Below are positions 16,700-25,978 of a DNA stretch of 64,000 bases, piece after piece (position 1 is the stretch's first letter; every line of letters starts with the position of its first letter). The stretch covers positions 62,001 to 126,000 of the forward strand of contig CANDOC010000008.1 of the NCBI GenBank assembly GCA_947387575.1. Reading direction: 5' to 3'. A model generated the notes under the pieces. It had not been told where the DNA came from. It made no database searches and worked only from the letters and a program-made list of their open reading frames with translations. Source of the DNA: Spongorhabdus nitratireducens. GTDB taxonomy: Bacteria > Pseudomonadota > Gammaproteobacteria > Pseudomonadales > Endozoicomonadaceae. The position numbers and the translations under genes are program-made.

Positions 16700-17839
16700 T
16701 CAGCTTACCGGCTGCACGGCCCAGCCAGAGGGAAAACTCTTCCCGTTACGTGCTGTTAACTTGCGGTACCAACCATAACGTAACCAGGCCTCTTTATTTG
16801 AGCTGACGGGCTTGTTGTTGGCATCGTTAGCAGTCCATTCAGCCTCCCATGGAGCTTTGACCTCAATACCATTGAGATAAAAGCGTACTACATGCTGCAG
16901 CCGATCCCAGTAGCGAAAGCAAAATGCCAGTTCCGAGCTGGTAATAGGTGTGCATTTATTGAAGATTTCCTTGCGTGCAATCTTGCCTAGGTCACCCAGG
17001 CCATCCAGCAGAAAGTGAACCCGGGCTCCTGTGGCGGTAAATTCAGGTGCAGATGCAGCCATGGCTATCCCACCCTTGCAGGCCCGGCGCACAGCTTTAA
17101 AGAAATGGGCATGCGCCATATGATGCAGTTTGATCTCTTTCTTTGCTGCTCTGGAATTTACTTTACGGATTTCATCCAGTGTGTGGTGGGTATCTTTCTG
17201 AACCCGGCTGTCCGGCAGCTCGAGTGTATCAGCCGGACTGTAACGGGAGTTCATCAATCCTCTGGCATAACTGGCAAACCGTCCTGGCTGGAGATCATGG
17301 GTAGCACAGGGAGCATCAGAGTTTGCCGCTTTGCTCGTTACCATACGGGCAACATCTTCCGGTCTGGTATCCAGCAGGCCATTGCCATCCCAGGTACGAC
17401 CAAATGCCAGCCCGGTACCAATTTCTGCGGCGTTATTATAATTGTCACAAATCGACAATTTGCCGGCATTGACCATTTTGTAGACATCCAGCGTGCGGGA
17501 AGGGTGAACGCCATAGAGCAGATCACCATGTGCCCGATGTTCATCTCCGACTGAAAGCTGAAAAGTAACAGGCTGGCCATCTTTCATAACACGGTGGTCT
17601 TCTGCCAGCATTTCGGCAACATCAATCCAGCCGGGATAAAAATCGATCAGATAACGAATACTGTGTTGATATTGCTGAATCTTGTGCGGAGGCATTTCGC
17701 TTAATGCCTGTTTTACCTCGGAAGCAGGTGCATTGCGGGCAACCAGTTTATTGATTGCTCCAAGTGAGCTGCCACCTTCGCGAAAAGAGGGATTATCCTG
17801 CTTGATACGCCGCTGATATTCCAGTTGGTTGAACGCCAT
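16700..17839 (-). CDS. Unknown 379-residue cytoplasmic-looking protein, possible effector-like
   Basis: No signal peptide or membrane helix and no recognised enzyme motif. Notable parts are an N-terminal helical section (IKQDNPSFREGG, then ASEVKQALSEMPPHKIQQ), a middle with GDEHRAHGDLLYGVHPS and HHMAHAHFFKAVRRACKGG, and a C-terminal module with GARVHFLLDGLGDLGKIARK, ITSSELAFCFRYWDRL and VRFYLNGIEVKAPWE. The last module resembles stretches I associate with large families of uncharacterised secreted or effector-like proteins; this is an impression, not a match. It has a strong AGGAAGG ribosome site. Confidence 0.6.
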   Translation of the reverse strand: MAFNQLEYQRRIKQDNPSFREGGSSLGAINKLVARNAPASEVKQALSEMPPHKIQQYQHSIRYLIDFYPGWIDVAEMLAEDHRVMKDGQPVTFQLSVGDEHRAHGDLLYGVHPSRTLDVYKMVNAGKLSICDNYNNAAEIGTGLAFGRTWDGNGLLDTRPEDVARMVTSKAANSDAPCATHDLQPGRFASYARGLMNSRYSPADTLELPDSRVQKDTHHTLDEIRKVNSRAAKKEIKLHHMAHAHFFKAVRRACKGGIAMAASAPEFTATGARVHFLLDGLGDLGKIARKEIFNKCTPITSSELAFCFRYWDRLQHVVRFYLNGIEVKAPWEAEWTANDANNKPVSSNKEAWLRYGWYRKLTARNGKSFPSGWAVQPVS

Positions 17840-17989
17840 ACTGCATGCCTTCCTGTGTAAACCGGGTCGGCATAATCTCGATGGGTACAGACTGAATAAT
17901 CTTCAGGTGTCTTGTCAGGGGCTATGCCGAACGAACGTCATAACCCGCAGTATAAAGAGCGCCCTTTGGCACCAATAGCAGAGCTCTGG

Positions 17990-18023
17990 AAGACTGTTTT
18001 GCAGTTATGCAACAAACAGTCTT
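17990..18023. repeat. 10-bp inverted repeat downstream of the isochorismatase-like gene
   Basis: AAGACTGTTT (17990-17999) and AAACAGTCTT (18014-18023) are exact reverse complements around a 14-base loop that itself can pair TGC with GCA. It sits about 40 bases after the stop of the minus-strand hydrolase. No T-tract follows on that strand, so a terminator role is only possible. Confidence 0.45.
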
Positions 18024-18062
18024 AAGCAGGAAAGCAGCCATTGCCGGAACAGGTCTGGAAAT

Positions 18063-18602
18063 TTATTTAACCAGTTTTGCAATGGCCCTGAACTGAGGCA
18101 CATTGGCTGTTTTCATCAGTTCAAACAGCGCCATCTCGGTCGTGGTCAGTTTTACACCTGCCTGAGAGAGTTTATCCAGTGCAATCTGCTTGTTCTCTTC
18201 CTTGCGGGTGCCCACAGCATCCGCAACAACTTCTACCTCATAACCTGCATTGTGAAGATCCATCGCCGTTTGATAAACACAGATATGGGCTTCAATACCC
18301 ACCACCAGTAGCTGCTTTACACCCAGTTTTTCCAGCTCGGCCACAAAGGAAGGTTCGCCATAACAGCTGAATGATGATTTTCTCAGTGGCTTTTGATCTG
18401 CCAGTACTTCCGAGATTTCAGTAATGGTCGGCCCCAGCTTTTCCGGTAATTGTTCCATCCAGATCACCGGCAGCGACAACTCTTTGGCACCCGCGGTCAT
18501 AACCGCCAGATTTTTGAACAACTCTTGCTGCTGATGCATCAGGGTTGCCAGCTTTCCCTGAACATCAACAATGACCAGAGCGGTGTTATCAAGACTCAGC
18601 AT
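18063..18602 (-). CDS. Isochorismatase-family cysteine hydrolase (YcaC-like)
   Basis: A 179-residue alpha/beta hydrolase. The catalytic triad of the family is visible: Asp in ALVIVDVQGKL (residue 13), Lys in PLRKSSFSCYGE (about 76) and Cys in VVGIEAHICVYQTA (about 107). Members hydrolyse isochorismate, nicotinamide or other small amides; the substrate here cannot be fixed. A GGAG ribosome site stands nine bases before the ATG. It is a single gene with no pathway neighbours. Confidence 0.9.
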   Translation of the reverse strand: MLSLDNTALVIVDVQGKLATLMHQQQELFKNLAVMTAGAKELSLPVIWMEQLPEKLGPTITEISEVLADQKPLRKSSFSCYGEPSFVAELEKLGVKQLLVVGIEAHICVYQTAMDLHNAGYEVEVVADAVGTRKEENKQIALDKLSQAGVKLTTTEMALFELMKTANVPQFRAIAKLVK

Positions 18603-18796
18603 GCTTTTTTACTCCAGTTTAGCCCGGACCGCTCTCTGTTTTTTGTTGTTGGCAGCGGTCTGTTTTTTATTCCGTAAGCCCGTCATGCTCTATTGAAAAG
18701 CAACCGGCTTATGCACTATCGTCGAAGGCTATTCTGCTGTACAGAATATGACCTCTGTCCTGAAAGCAATAACAAGAGATCAACAGGAAAATTCCA

Positions 18797-19519
18797 GTGA
18801 TCCAAGGATACAGAACTTTGACAGTGCGGCTACCTTTTTTATTTCATCTCAGTTTTCGCTATTTCCTGCTGGGTTTTGCTCTTGTTGCAGCGGGATGCAG
18901 TACTCCGACATCACTGGAACTGAAAGATATCGCCAAATCCGATATCGATATGGTCGCCGATCTGCATATTGAGGTGACTCGCAGTCTGGTTATTGAACTG
19001 ACAGAAAAACTCTACAAGCGTAACCCGCGGGAACTTAATAAAAAGCCAGGCGCTACTATCTATAGCCGCCTTAATGAACTCAAACACAATGGCCCACTGA
19101 AGTTTACTGAGCTCAATATGAAACAGGGCATAGAAGCAATGGATCTGGCGCTGTCACCGGACTTTAAAGGTGACAGGGTTTTCGCCCTGATGGCCGGGCT
19201 GATAGATATCCTGCGTCATTCTTATGGCTACCGGGACGAGTTGTTCGTGCTGGATGATCTTGACCAGCAGAAACTCTATATATGCGCGCGTAATATTGAG
19301 ATTCTGATGTGGCGACTGAAACAAGCTCGGGATGAAAACGGTGAACTGTTAATTTATACCAATGCGACCGGGGCAGAGATCAATCTGAGCTTTGAAAGGT
19401 TGTTCGGCAAGTTAATTGCTCATCAGGATATGATGGCCCGCATAATGGCCGATAAAACCCAGCGGGCGATCAACAAAGTGGCTCACAGTATTGTGAGCAT
19501 GACGTTTATTCCGTTGTAA
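18797..19519 (+). CDS. Unknown outer-membrane lipoprotein
   Basis: A 240-residue protein starting at a GTG with an AGGA site eight bases upstream. A basic start and hydrophobic stretch (FRYFLLGFALVAAGC) end in a lipobox, with Ser at +2, suggesting the outer membrane. The mature part is mainly helical (DMVADLHIEVTRSLVIEL, then DELFVLDDLDQQKLYICARN). No known family is recognised. It converges on tenA with a 24-base gap. Confidence 0.68.
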   Translation: MIQGYRTLTVRLPFLFHLSFRYFLLGFALVAAGCSTPTSLELKDIAKSDIDMVADLHIEVTRSLVIELTEKLYKRNPRELNKKPGATIYSRLNELKHNGPLKFTELNMKQGIEAMDLALSPDFKGDRVFALMAGLIDILRHSYGYRDELFVLDDLDQQKLYICARNIEILMWRLKQARDENGELLIYTNATGAEINLSFERLFGKLIAHQDMMARIMADKTQRAINKVAHSIVSMTFIPL

Positions 19520-19543
19520 TAAACGTCTTTAAACAGTTAGCAA

Positions 19544-20236
19544 TCAGAAACTGCAATCCCGACCCATATCCCAGAAGCCGACTTCAAGCCGGGTTGCTTC
19601 CCGGAAAGTTTGAGTGAGGGCTTCCATTCGTTTTTCATTAAAACGACTCTCAGCCAGCCGGTCGATCATCTCAACCTGCTTTACAGCACCGGCAATAAAC
19701 TCTTCCCCCCCATAAGTCTGAATCCATTCCCAGTAGGGGTTACCTTCCCGCTTTGTTGCCGGGTCGTTGAGCAACCGAGAACCGATTTCGGCATAGCCAA
19801 CAGCGCAGGGTGACAGAGCAACATACAGATCCAGAATATCACCGGCCATACCGCGCTCCAGCACATAACGGGTATAAGCCATGGTCGCTCTGGCTTCCGG
19901 CTGGTTAACAATATCAGCCTCACTCATGCCCCACTGGGCACAGTAATCCAGATGCAGCTGCATCTCGGACAAAGTCAGCGAAGCACCTTCTGAAGCTGCA
20001 CGAATATCATCAAGATCATCCGCCTTATAGGCAGCCAGCGCATAGGCTCTGGCAAAATGAATCAGGAACAGATAGTCCTGCTGCAGGTAATGACGAAATG
20101 ATTCCTGAGGCAAAGTACCATCAGCAATACCCTGCACAAAGGGATGGTGACAGTAGGCGTGCCAATCTTCAGCACAAGCCGCTCTCAGTTTTCCATAAAG
20201 AGATTCAGTGTTATTAATTGCAGACATACCTGCCAT
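19544..20236 (-). CDS. tenA: TenA-family thiaminase II
   Basis: A 230-residue all-helical enzyme of thiamin salvage, which hydrolyses aminopyrimidine breakdown products to hydroxymethylpyrimidine. The family line HPFVQGIADGTLPQESFRHY (about 31-50) and the catalytic cysteine in ALSPCAVGYAEIG (about 143) are present, as is PYWEWIQTYGGEEF. No other thiamin genes are nearby. An alternative ATG lies nine bases downstream (MSAINN). No TPP riboswitch core was found in the 150-base divergent region. Confidence 0.92.
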   Translation of the reverse strand: MAGMSAINNTESLYGKLRAACAEDWHAYCHHPFVQGIADGTLPQESFRHYLQQDYLFLIHFARAYALAAYKADDLDDIRAASEGASLTLSEMQLHLDYCAQWGMSEADIVNQPEARATMAYTRYVLERGMAGDILDLYVALSPCAVGYAEIGSRLLNDPATKREGNPYWEWIQTYGGEEFIAGAVKQVEMIDRLAESRFNEKRMEALTQTFREATRLEVGFWDMGRDCSF

Positions 20237-20387
20237 GGTTACAGCTCGTTCAGGTGTATGTGGATGAAGATTGTAACCTGTCTACAGCTGTTTGCCTGTC
20301 ACTATTTTCATGCCCTCTTTTCATGAGAATTTGATACGATGCAGGGGACATATAAACTCTTTATTCACCCTGAAAAAGCACCAGTTC

Positions 20388-21206
20388 ATGTCATCCAAGC
20401 ACTCTTTGCATAAAGTATCTTTGTATATTGCCAATGCCGAACAGAGTCTGGCGTTTTACCAGAACCAGCTCGGTATGACATTGCTGGAATCCAGCACTGT
20501 TGACGGTGTTCAATATTTGCAATTCAGTTTTGACCCTTCACCAGAAAGAGAAGAAGCCATACTCGAGTTGATCTGTGACCCGGCCAATATTGCCTGCTTT
20601 CCAAAGGACAGAAATAGTCTGGAAGGGTACTGGAAAATTGCCATCAGCATTAAAGATGTTGATATCGCCAGACAGAAGTTGCTTGATCAGGGCGTTGAAG
20701 TCACAGATGCATTCCAGGTACCTGACGTCGCTTACCTGTGCCACTTTTATGACCCCAATGGTTACTGCCTGGAGTTAATTCAGCACAAATTCCAGCACAA
20801 CCATACGACAGAGCCTGAAAATACAGATTATGTTTTGGGTAACCTTCCAGTCCTGTCACTCGTGACGTACCGCGCCAAAAACATTGATTCGAGTCTGGCA
20901 TTTTATAACCAGATTCCGGGGCTGAAGTTATTATCAAAGATGGCTGTTTCCCAGCGTGGGTTTGATCTTTATTTTCTGGGCTATTCTGCGGAGGAAGTCG
21001 CGGATGTTGAAAGTCTGGCGATCAGGGAACCTCTGTGGCAAAAGAATGCGACGATGATTGAGCTTCAGCACATTTTCAAATTCAATGATGAACCTGATTT
21101 TCAGTACTGTGTCGGAGCCGAAACCGGCTTCAAAGGCCTGACACTCAAATCAGAAAAAGCACAGATCCTTCATGACCCCGATGGTTATCGTATCGAGGTC
21201 ATTTAA
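20388..21206 (+). CDS. Two-domain VOC (glyoxalase/dioxygenase superfamily) protein
   Basis: The ATG at 20388 (MSSKHSLHKVSLYIANAEQ) gives a 272-residue protein; the frame is open further upstream but the extension lacks family sequence. It contains two vicinal-oxygen-chelate modules. The first has HKVSLYIANAEQSLAFYQNQ and ends FYDPNGYCLELIQ; the second has VTYRAKNIDSSLAFYNQIPG and ends LHDPDGYRIEVI. His near the start of module 1 and Glu near its end are typical metal ligands. Possible roles include lactoylglutathione lyase-like or ring-cleavage activity; the substrate is unknown. Confidence 0.85.
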   Translation: MSSKHSLHKVSLYIANAEQSLAFYQNQLGMTLLESSTVDGVQYLQFSFDPSPEREEAILELICDPANIACFPKDRNSLEGYWKIAISIKDVDIARQKLLDQGVEVTDAFQVPDVAYLCHFYDPNGYCLELIQHKFQHNHTTEPENTDYVLGNLPVLSLVTYRAKNIDSSLAFYNQIPGLKLLSKMAVSQRGFDLYFLGYSAEEVADVESLAIREPLWQKNATMIELQHIFKFNDEPDFQYCVGAETGFKGLTLKSEKAQILHDPDGYRIEVI

Positions 21207-21227
21207 GATTACAGTGTCTGATAATAA

Positions 21228-21617
21228 CTACCTGATGTAGTAACCAACAGCCTTCCAGTCGCCGTCATTTTTGACAAAGGCGACGGTTTCAACTGCATCA
21301 GCCTTGTTTTGGAAAGCCGTGTTATACACAAAAACCAGATAGTCACCCTCAGGCGCTCCGGGAAAACGGGTATGATTTTCCGAGCTCACCAGTGTTCTGG
21401 TTTCAACCAGACCCATCAAGGCCCGTGCCTGTCGTATCATGGCATTCCAGTCATCACTGGCGATCTGTTGCTGGAAATAACGGGCCGACTGTTCCCAGCT
21501 TTCCTGATAGGCACCATTATCAATCAACTGTAACCAGGCTTCTGCCCTAACCTGCTCACTGCTCGCATGAGCCAGTGAGGCTCCCCAGAATATCAAGGCT
21601 GTCAAAATAGTCCGCAC
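21228..21617 (-). CDS. DUF4019 exported protein
   Basis: A 129-residue protein starting at GTG, with GAGGGG as ribosome site just upstream. A signal peptide (LTALIFWGASLAHA) precedes a mature domain with EAWLQLIDNGAYQESWEQSA, DYLVFVYNTAFQNKADAVET and a final DWKAVGYYI, the pattern of DUF4019. The fold is NTF2-like. Function is unknown; it probably acts in the periplasm. Confidence 0.82.
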   Translation of the reverse strand: MRTILTALIFWGASLAHASSEQVRAEAWLQLIDNGAYQESWEQSARYFQQQIASDDWNAMIRQARALMGLVETRTLVSSENHTRFPGAPEGDYLVFVYNTAFQNKADAVETVAFVKNDGDWKAVGYYIR

Positions 21618-21741
21618 TTTATCCCCTCGCTGGATAGAGTTATGCTGGCCCCGACAACAAGGCTATCAACTTATCACAGCGAAAGGGCTGACTGTTTCTG
21701 TCAATATGCGCCCGTTTTACTTATCAAACCGCTCATTACAT

Positions 21742-22410
21742 TCAGGCAGATAACAGAGTCTGATAGGCAGTAATAATATTCGAGACATCCCTGCGACCAC
21801 CCTGTTGTATTCTTTGATAGTGTTTCAGTGTTCGCTGCAGATACGACTGATGCTCAGGGCGGTCCAGCTGCCACATATGTGTACCGGTGACAGAAACAGG
21901 TTCGGAGCTGTACCGGGATACATGAATCATTTCATAGTACTGCTGATTATCCTGCAGAAGCCGTTCATCAACCAACCCAAGCCCCAGGGCTTGCAGCGAT
22001 ACTCTGACTTTATAGGTGTGATATACCGGGCAAAGAAGAAACTCCAAATTATGCTCCGGGTAGGCTGCAACAATCTTCTGAACAAGTTCAACCATCAGGT
22101 CACCACCTATCCCGGCGATAATCACCAATTGAGACTGCTCTTTTGCCGCCAGAGGCAAGCAAGCAACATCAAGGCAATGCACCTGCCAGTTATGGTCCGG
22201 TGGGGGGAATCTTTGAGTAAGCTTGTGTTCGACCTCAGCCATCAATGACTCCACGATATCCACAAAATGAATAACATGCCCAGCCCGACGCTGTAGCAGC
22301 GCGGTACCCAGTAAGCCATGATCACAGCAGCAGTCCCAGATATGATCATAGTGGCGAGTTACCATCTGATTAATCAGCTGCAACCGCGCACTCAGTTTTA
22401 CCTCTGCCAT
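21742..22410 (-). CDS. TrmK-like SAM-dependent tRNA methyltransferase
   Basis: A methyltransferase of the TrmK/COG2384 group, which in Bacillus methylates N1 of adenine 22 in tRNA. It has KLSARLQLINQMV at the start, the SAM-binding region WDCCCDHGLLGTALL, the acidic end of strand 2 (IHFVDIVESLM), and ILVIAGIGGDLM-like motif IV (VIIAGIGGDLMVELV). The ATG at 22410 overlaps the rlmF stop as TAATG and is preferred over a GTG at 22422, so it is coupled to another RNA methyltransferase gene. The substrate is inferred from family only. Confidence 0.82.
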   Translation of the reverse strand: MAEVKLSARLQLINQMVTRHYDHIWDCCCDHGLLGTALLQRRAGHVIHFVDIVESLMAEVEHKLTQRFPPPDHNWQVHCLDVACLPLAAKEQSQLVIIAGIGGDLMVELVQKIVAAYPEHNLEFLLCPVYHTYKVRVSLQALGLGLVDERLLQDNQQYYEMIHVSRYSSEPVSVTGTHMWQLDRPEHQSYLQRTLKHYQRIQQGGRRDVSNIITAYQTLLSA

Positions 22411-23405
22411 TAATTGAACCACTGCTGTTGTTCTTCGGTATTATGGAATGTCCAGCACACCATTCGACTGGTTTTCTGTCCCTGTCCCATGGAAAGCGTT
22501 TCAACCTGAACAGCTTTTGCTTTCTTCAGGGCTTTGTAGATAGCAGGCAGGTTTTCTTTTTTGGCCACAAGACTGGTAAACCACAGACACTGTTTTGCAA
22601 ACGGTACGCTTTGCTCAATCATCTTGCGTACAAAAGCAGCTTCTCCACCTTCACACCAGAGTTCATTACTGCGGCCACCGAAATTAAGCACCGGAGTCCG
22701 GGAAGATGTTGTCGGCTTGTTCTTTCCGCTCTGACGACTACGTTGCAGATTACGACTTTTACGCTGGCTACCCGCCAGTGCTTCTTCAGCAGAACGATGA
22801 AACGGCGGGTTGCAAACAGTAAAATCAAACCGATCATCCGGCGTTACAATCCCGGTAAAGATATGCTTTGAATCAGGCTGGAACCGACAATGAATTGAAC
22901 GGCTCAGCTTGTTTGCCTGAATGATTTGTTCAGCGATTCCCAGAGACTTCCGGTCAATATCTGATGCAGCAAACCGCCAGCCATAAAGCGCATTTCCCAG
23001 CAATGGATAAATTAGGCTGGCACCACAGCCAATATCCAGTCCACAGATACTTTTGCCTTTGGGAATCCTGCCACCATTACTGCCAGCCAATAGATCTGCA
23101 ATAGTATGAATACTGTCAGCCCGTCCTGGTATGGGTGGACACAGGAAGTGCTCGGGAATATCCCAGAACTTGATGCCATAACTGTCTGCCAGCAGGGCTT
23201 TATTAAGCAGCCTGACTGCAGTCGGGTTGGCAAAATCAATAGTAATCTGTCCAGCTGGATTTTTTTTTAGATACCGCTTCAAATCAGGGCAGCAAACCAC
23301 CAAAAGCTCAAAATCATAAGGTTTGTGATGCCTGCTACGAGGGTGTAATCGGCCCTCAGCTGATTTTGTCTTTTTTTGGGTTGATCTGTATCTGGAACTG
23401 GACAT
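22410..23405 (-). CDS. rlmF: 23S rRNA (adenine1618-N6)-methyltransferase
   Basis: A 331-residue enzyme of the YbiN/RlmF family that methylates A1618 of 23S rRNA. The conserved start (HPRSRHHKPYDFELLV), the SAM loop GLDIGCGASLIYPLLG (about 120-135) and the catalytic motif IV FTVCNPPFHRSAEEA (about 200) are clear. A basic Lys/Arg/Ser/Gln-rich insert follows motif IV. Its stop overlaps the TrmK-like start, so both RNA methyltransferases are one unit. Confidence 0.93.
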   Translation of the reverse strand: MSSSRYRSTQKKTKSAEGRLHPRSRHHKPYDFELLVVCCPDLKRYLKKNPAGQITIDFANPTAVRLLNKALLADSYGIKFWDIPEHFLCPPIPGRADSIHTIADLLAGSNGGRIPKGKSICGLDIGCGASLIYPLLGNALYGWRFAASDIDRKSLGIAEQIIQANKLSRSIHCRFQPDSKHIFTGIVTPDDRFDFTVCNPPFHRSAEEALAGSQRKSRNLQRSRQSGKNKPTTSSRTPVLNFGGRSNELWCEGGEAAFVRKMIEQSVPFAKQCLWFTSLVAKKENLPAIYKALKKAKAVQVETLSMGQGQKTSRMVCWTFHNTEEQQQWFN

Positions 23406-23473
23406 ACATCGTTCAGGAACATGGAATGAACCGCTATTATAACGACCATTCCTTCTCCTGAGTTAAAAGATGT

Positions 23474-23929
23474 CTAGCTGCTCTCACCTTGAGCGATACG
23501 CCTTACACGTGTACCTGCAACTTTATCATGATAGAACAGCCGTTCTTTGTTAAAAAGCGGGTACAAAAACCCTAGACCGGCGGGAAGCAGTGCCACAAAT
23601 TTAACCACATTTCGTTTTGCCGAGGTGCGAAATGTTAAGGGTTCACCATCAGTGTGAACAACTCTGACTCCCAGCAAAGCTTTCCCAATCGAGTTTTTTA
23701 TGTTTGAACCTTCAAAAATAACGAAATAGACAATACATAAAATTGTCGATAAATCTCTGATTATATTTCTTTGTTCGTAGAATGATTTTTTCGCTTCATA
23801 ATCATTCGGAAAGTTAACAAACTGGCTGTATACGACATCAAAGCCCTGGAAAAACCAGAAAAACGCTGCACAAAATAAGGTGATGGGGAGGACATCAATT
23901 GAAAATGCCAAAAGCCGACGAATAAACAT
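23474..23929 (-). CDS. RDD-family membrane protein
   Basis: About 151 residues with three hydrophobic segments. The first, starting FIRRLLAFSIDVLPITLF, holds the R...D pair that names the family. The loop GKALLGVRVVHTDGEPLTF is also typical. RDD proteins are integral membrane proteins of uncertain function, some linked to ion exchange. The ATG at 23929 is preferred to an upstream TTG at 23935. Single gene between rlmF and cysK. Confidence 0.85.
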   Translation of the reverse strand: MFIRRLLAFSIDVLPITLFCAAFFWFFQGFDVVYSQFVNFPNDYEAKKSFYEQRNIIRDLSTILCIVYFVIFEGSNIKNSIGKALLGVRVVHTDGEPLTFRTSAKRNVVKFVALLPAGLGFLYPLFNKERLFYHDKVAGTRVRRIAQGESS

Positions 23930-24009
23930 ACTCAACTAACCGTATTATTCGAATGAAAGAGTATGCTGGCTTCTCAGGTTGGATCGGTTCTATTTATTCA
24001 AGTAACCCA

Positions 24010-24050
24010 AGATTAGCGGCATACCTTAAGTTTAAAGGTGCCGCCAATCT
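24010..24050 (-). terminator. Possible cysK terminator hairpin
   Basis: The segments AGATTAGCGGCA (24010-24021) and TGCCGCCAATCT (24039-24050) pair with one mismatch, and the stem extends inward through CCTT/AAGG past a two-base bulge. It lies 30 bases after the cysK stop. The T-tract is absent, so this may be a Rho-dependent or stabilising stem. Confidence 0.45.
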
Positions 24051-24079
24051 ATCATTAAACACTTGCCCAATAAATAGTA

Positions 24080-25051
24080 TTACTGAACTGTTTCATTCTC
24101 ACTGAACATGCCATCAAACAGGGCTGTAGACAGATAACGCTCACCGGAGTCCGGCAGCAGCACCACAATATTCTTGCCCTTATGCTTTACCTGCTCAGCC
24201 ACTCTCAGAGCAGCAGCTACGGCAGCACCACTGGAAATACCGGCAAGAATGCCTTCTTCCTTCATCAATCGATGCGCAGTTTCCATCGCTTCTTCATTGG
24301 AAATTGGCTCAACCTGATCAACCAGTGTCAGATCCAGGTTGCCCGGAATAAAGCCGGCGCCAATACCCTGAATCTTATGCGGGGCAGGCTTGGGCTCTTC
24401 ACCTGCCAGAGTCTGGCTGATAATAGGGGAATCAACCGGCTCAACCGCAACGGAAGTAATCGCTTTGCCCTGAATCTCTTTGATATAACGGGATACACCG
24501 GAAATTGTGCCACCGGTGCCAACACCCGCGACAAAGACATCAATTTCACCATCCAGATCATGCCAGATTTCCGGGCCGGTAGTTTCTTCGTGAATTCTCG
24601 GGTTGGCCGGATTTTCAAACTGTTGCAGCAGCAGATATTTATCCGGGTTGGTTTCTGCCAGTTCTTTTGCCTTGGCAATAGCACCGGGCATACCTTTGGC
24701 AGGCTCGGTAAGCACAATATTGGCCCCCAGAGCCTTCATCACTTTGCGCCGCTCAATGCTCATGGATGAAGGCATGGTCAGTGTCAGCGGAATACCACGG
24801 GAAGAAGCAACAAATGCCAGCGCAATACCGGTGTTGCCACTGGTAGGTTCAATCAGCTCCATACCCGGTTTGAGTTTGCCTGATTTTTCCGCGTCCCAGA
24901 TCATACTGGCACCAATGCGGCATTTCACACTGTTGGCCGGGTTACGGGATTCAATCTTGGCAAAAATATTGTGACCGGAGGCGAGGCGATTCAGTTTTAC
25001 TAACGGGGTATTACCAATTGCCTGTGCATTGTCGTCAAAAATCCGTGCCAT
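24080..25051 (-). CDS. cysK: Cysteine synthase A (O-acetylserine sulfhydrylase)
   Basis: A 323-residue PLP enzyme making cysteine from O-acetylserine and sulfide. The PLP lysine is in [14 protein letters not shown] (about 43), the substrate loop is [12 protein letters not shown] (about 68-79) and the phosphate loop is [17 protein letters not shown] (about 175). The GISSGAA segment near 265 is also conserved. Length and sequence fit CysK, not CysM. It is a single gene with a 200-base upstream region before the divergent NYN-domain gene. Confidence 0.95.
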   Translation of the reverse strand: MARIFDDNAQAIGNTPLVKLNRLASGHNIFAKIESRNPANSVKCRIGASMIWDAEKSGKLKPGMELIEPTSGNTGIALAFVASSRGIPLTLTMPSSMSIERRKVMKALGANIVLTEPAKGMPGAIAKAKELAETNPDKYLLLQQFENPANPRIHEETTGPEIWHDLDGEIDVFVAGVGTGGTISGVSRYIKEIQGKAITSVAVEPVDSPIISQTLAGEEPKPAPHKIQGIGAGFIPGNLDLTLVDQVEPISNEEAMETAHRLMKEEGILAGISSGAAVAAALRVAEQVKHKGKNIVVLLPDSGERYLSTALFDGMFSENETVQ

Positions 25052-25253
25052 CTCTGCTCTCGTTATTCTGGCTGCATGAAGCTCAAGACTATAAACGTCA
25101 ATACGAAGAGCACAAAGTAATTAATTTTCATTTTGTAAGATGATTTAAGAATAAGGGGCGCTATTTAGTCAGCAAGAAGCTCGGTTGGTAGCGTGTCCAA
25201 GGCTAAAGTGGCATGCTAGAACAACGATGGAGCTATTTTGTGGTTAAAGGCTG

Positions 25254-25967
25254 ATGGATAATAACAACACCATACAGAAGCCCGACAGCCAGGGCCGTAT
25301 TGCTATTCTGTTTGATGCCGAGAATATTTCACCCCGTCATGTAGATACGGTAGTAAAGAAGACTCTGCTTACAGGACAACGTCCTATCATTCGTGCCTAT
25401 GCCGATTTTTCCCGGCCGCATACCCGATCCTGGGAAGCCCCTGCACGCCGGCACGGACTACGTACCATTCACCAGTTCAGTCAGGGGTCAGGAAACAGCA
25501 GTAGCGACTTCCTCATGATGTACGACGCCTTCAAACTACTACATAGCGGCAAGGTACAACATTTTGTAATAGTCACTCACGACAGTGATTTTGCCACGCC
25601 CATTCTGCTCATTCGCCAGTCTGGCGGCTATGTTCATGGCTATGGAGAGCTGGGCCGCACACCGGAAGCGCTACCGGAAGCCTGTGATACTTTTACTAAT
25701 ATCCGGCCTGCCAGCCAGAAAGGTCACCGGGAATCACCTAACCAGCTTCCCATGTCTCTTATCAAAAATCTGACCGAGGCCTGTCGCGAACTTAGCCCGG
25801 ATAATCAGTGGCTATCACTGTCCAAGCTGGGACAAAGCGTCGAAGCGCCACTGCAAGGAGAGGGGTATCGGTTTAAAAACCTTTCCCGAATGGTAAAAGC
25901 GACCGGAGCATTTGAAACCGATGAAACACGAGCAAATCAGTACGTAAGGCTGGTTTCCGGCTTGTAA
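25254..25967 (+). CDS. NYN-domain putative RNase with C-terminal LOTUS/OST-HTH domain
   Basis: A 237-residue protein. Residues 15-150 form a NYN (PIN-like) nuclease domain: the first acidic motif is IAILFDAENISPRHVD, the second SSDFLMMYDAFKLLHSG and the third VIVTHDSDFATPILLIRQ. The C-terminal 75 residues (DNQWLSLSKLGQSVEAPL, then FKNLSRMVKATGAFE) are a LOTUS/OST-HTH RNA-binding module. The pairing suggests RNA processing or decay. It converges on the nucleotide translocase gene with 11 bases between stops. Confidence 0.88.
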   Translation: MDNNNTIQKPDSQGRIAILFDAENISPRHVDTVVKKTLLTGQRPIIRAYADFSRPHTRSWEAPARRHGLRTIHQFSQGSGNSSSDFLMMYDAFKLLHSGKVQHFVIVTHDSDFATPILLIRQSGGYVHGYGELGRTPEALPEACDTFTNIRPASQKGHRESPNQLPMSLIKNLTEACRELSPDNQWLSLSKLGQSVEAPLQGEGYRFKNLSRMVKATGAFETDETRANQYVRLVSGL

Positions 25968-25978
25968 AACCCCACCTG

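Noticed and set aside
20237-20387. TPP riboswitch upstream of tenA
   Set aside because: The conserved CTGAGA and ACC...TGAACCTGA core sequences are absent from both strands of the short divergent region.
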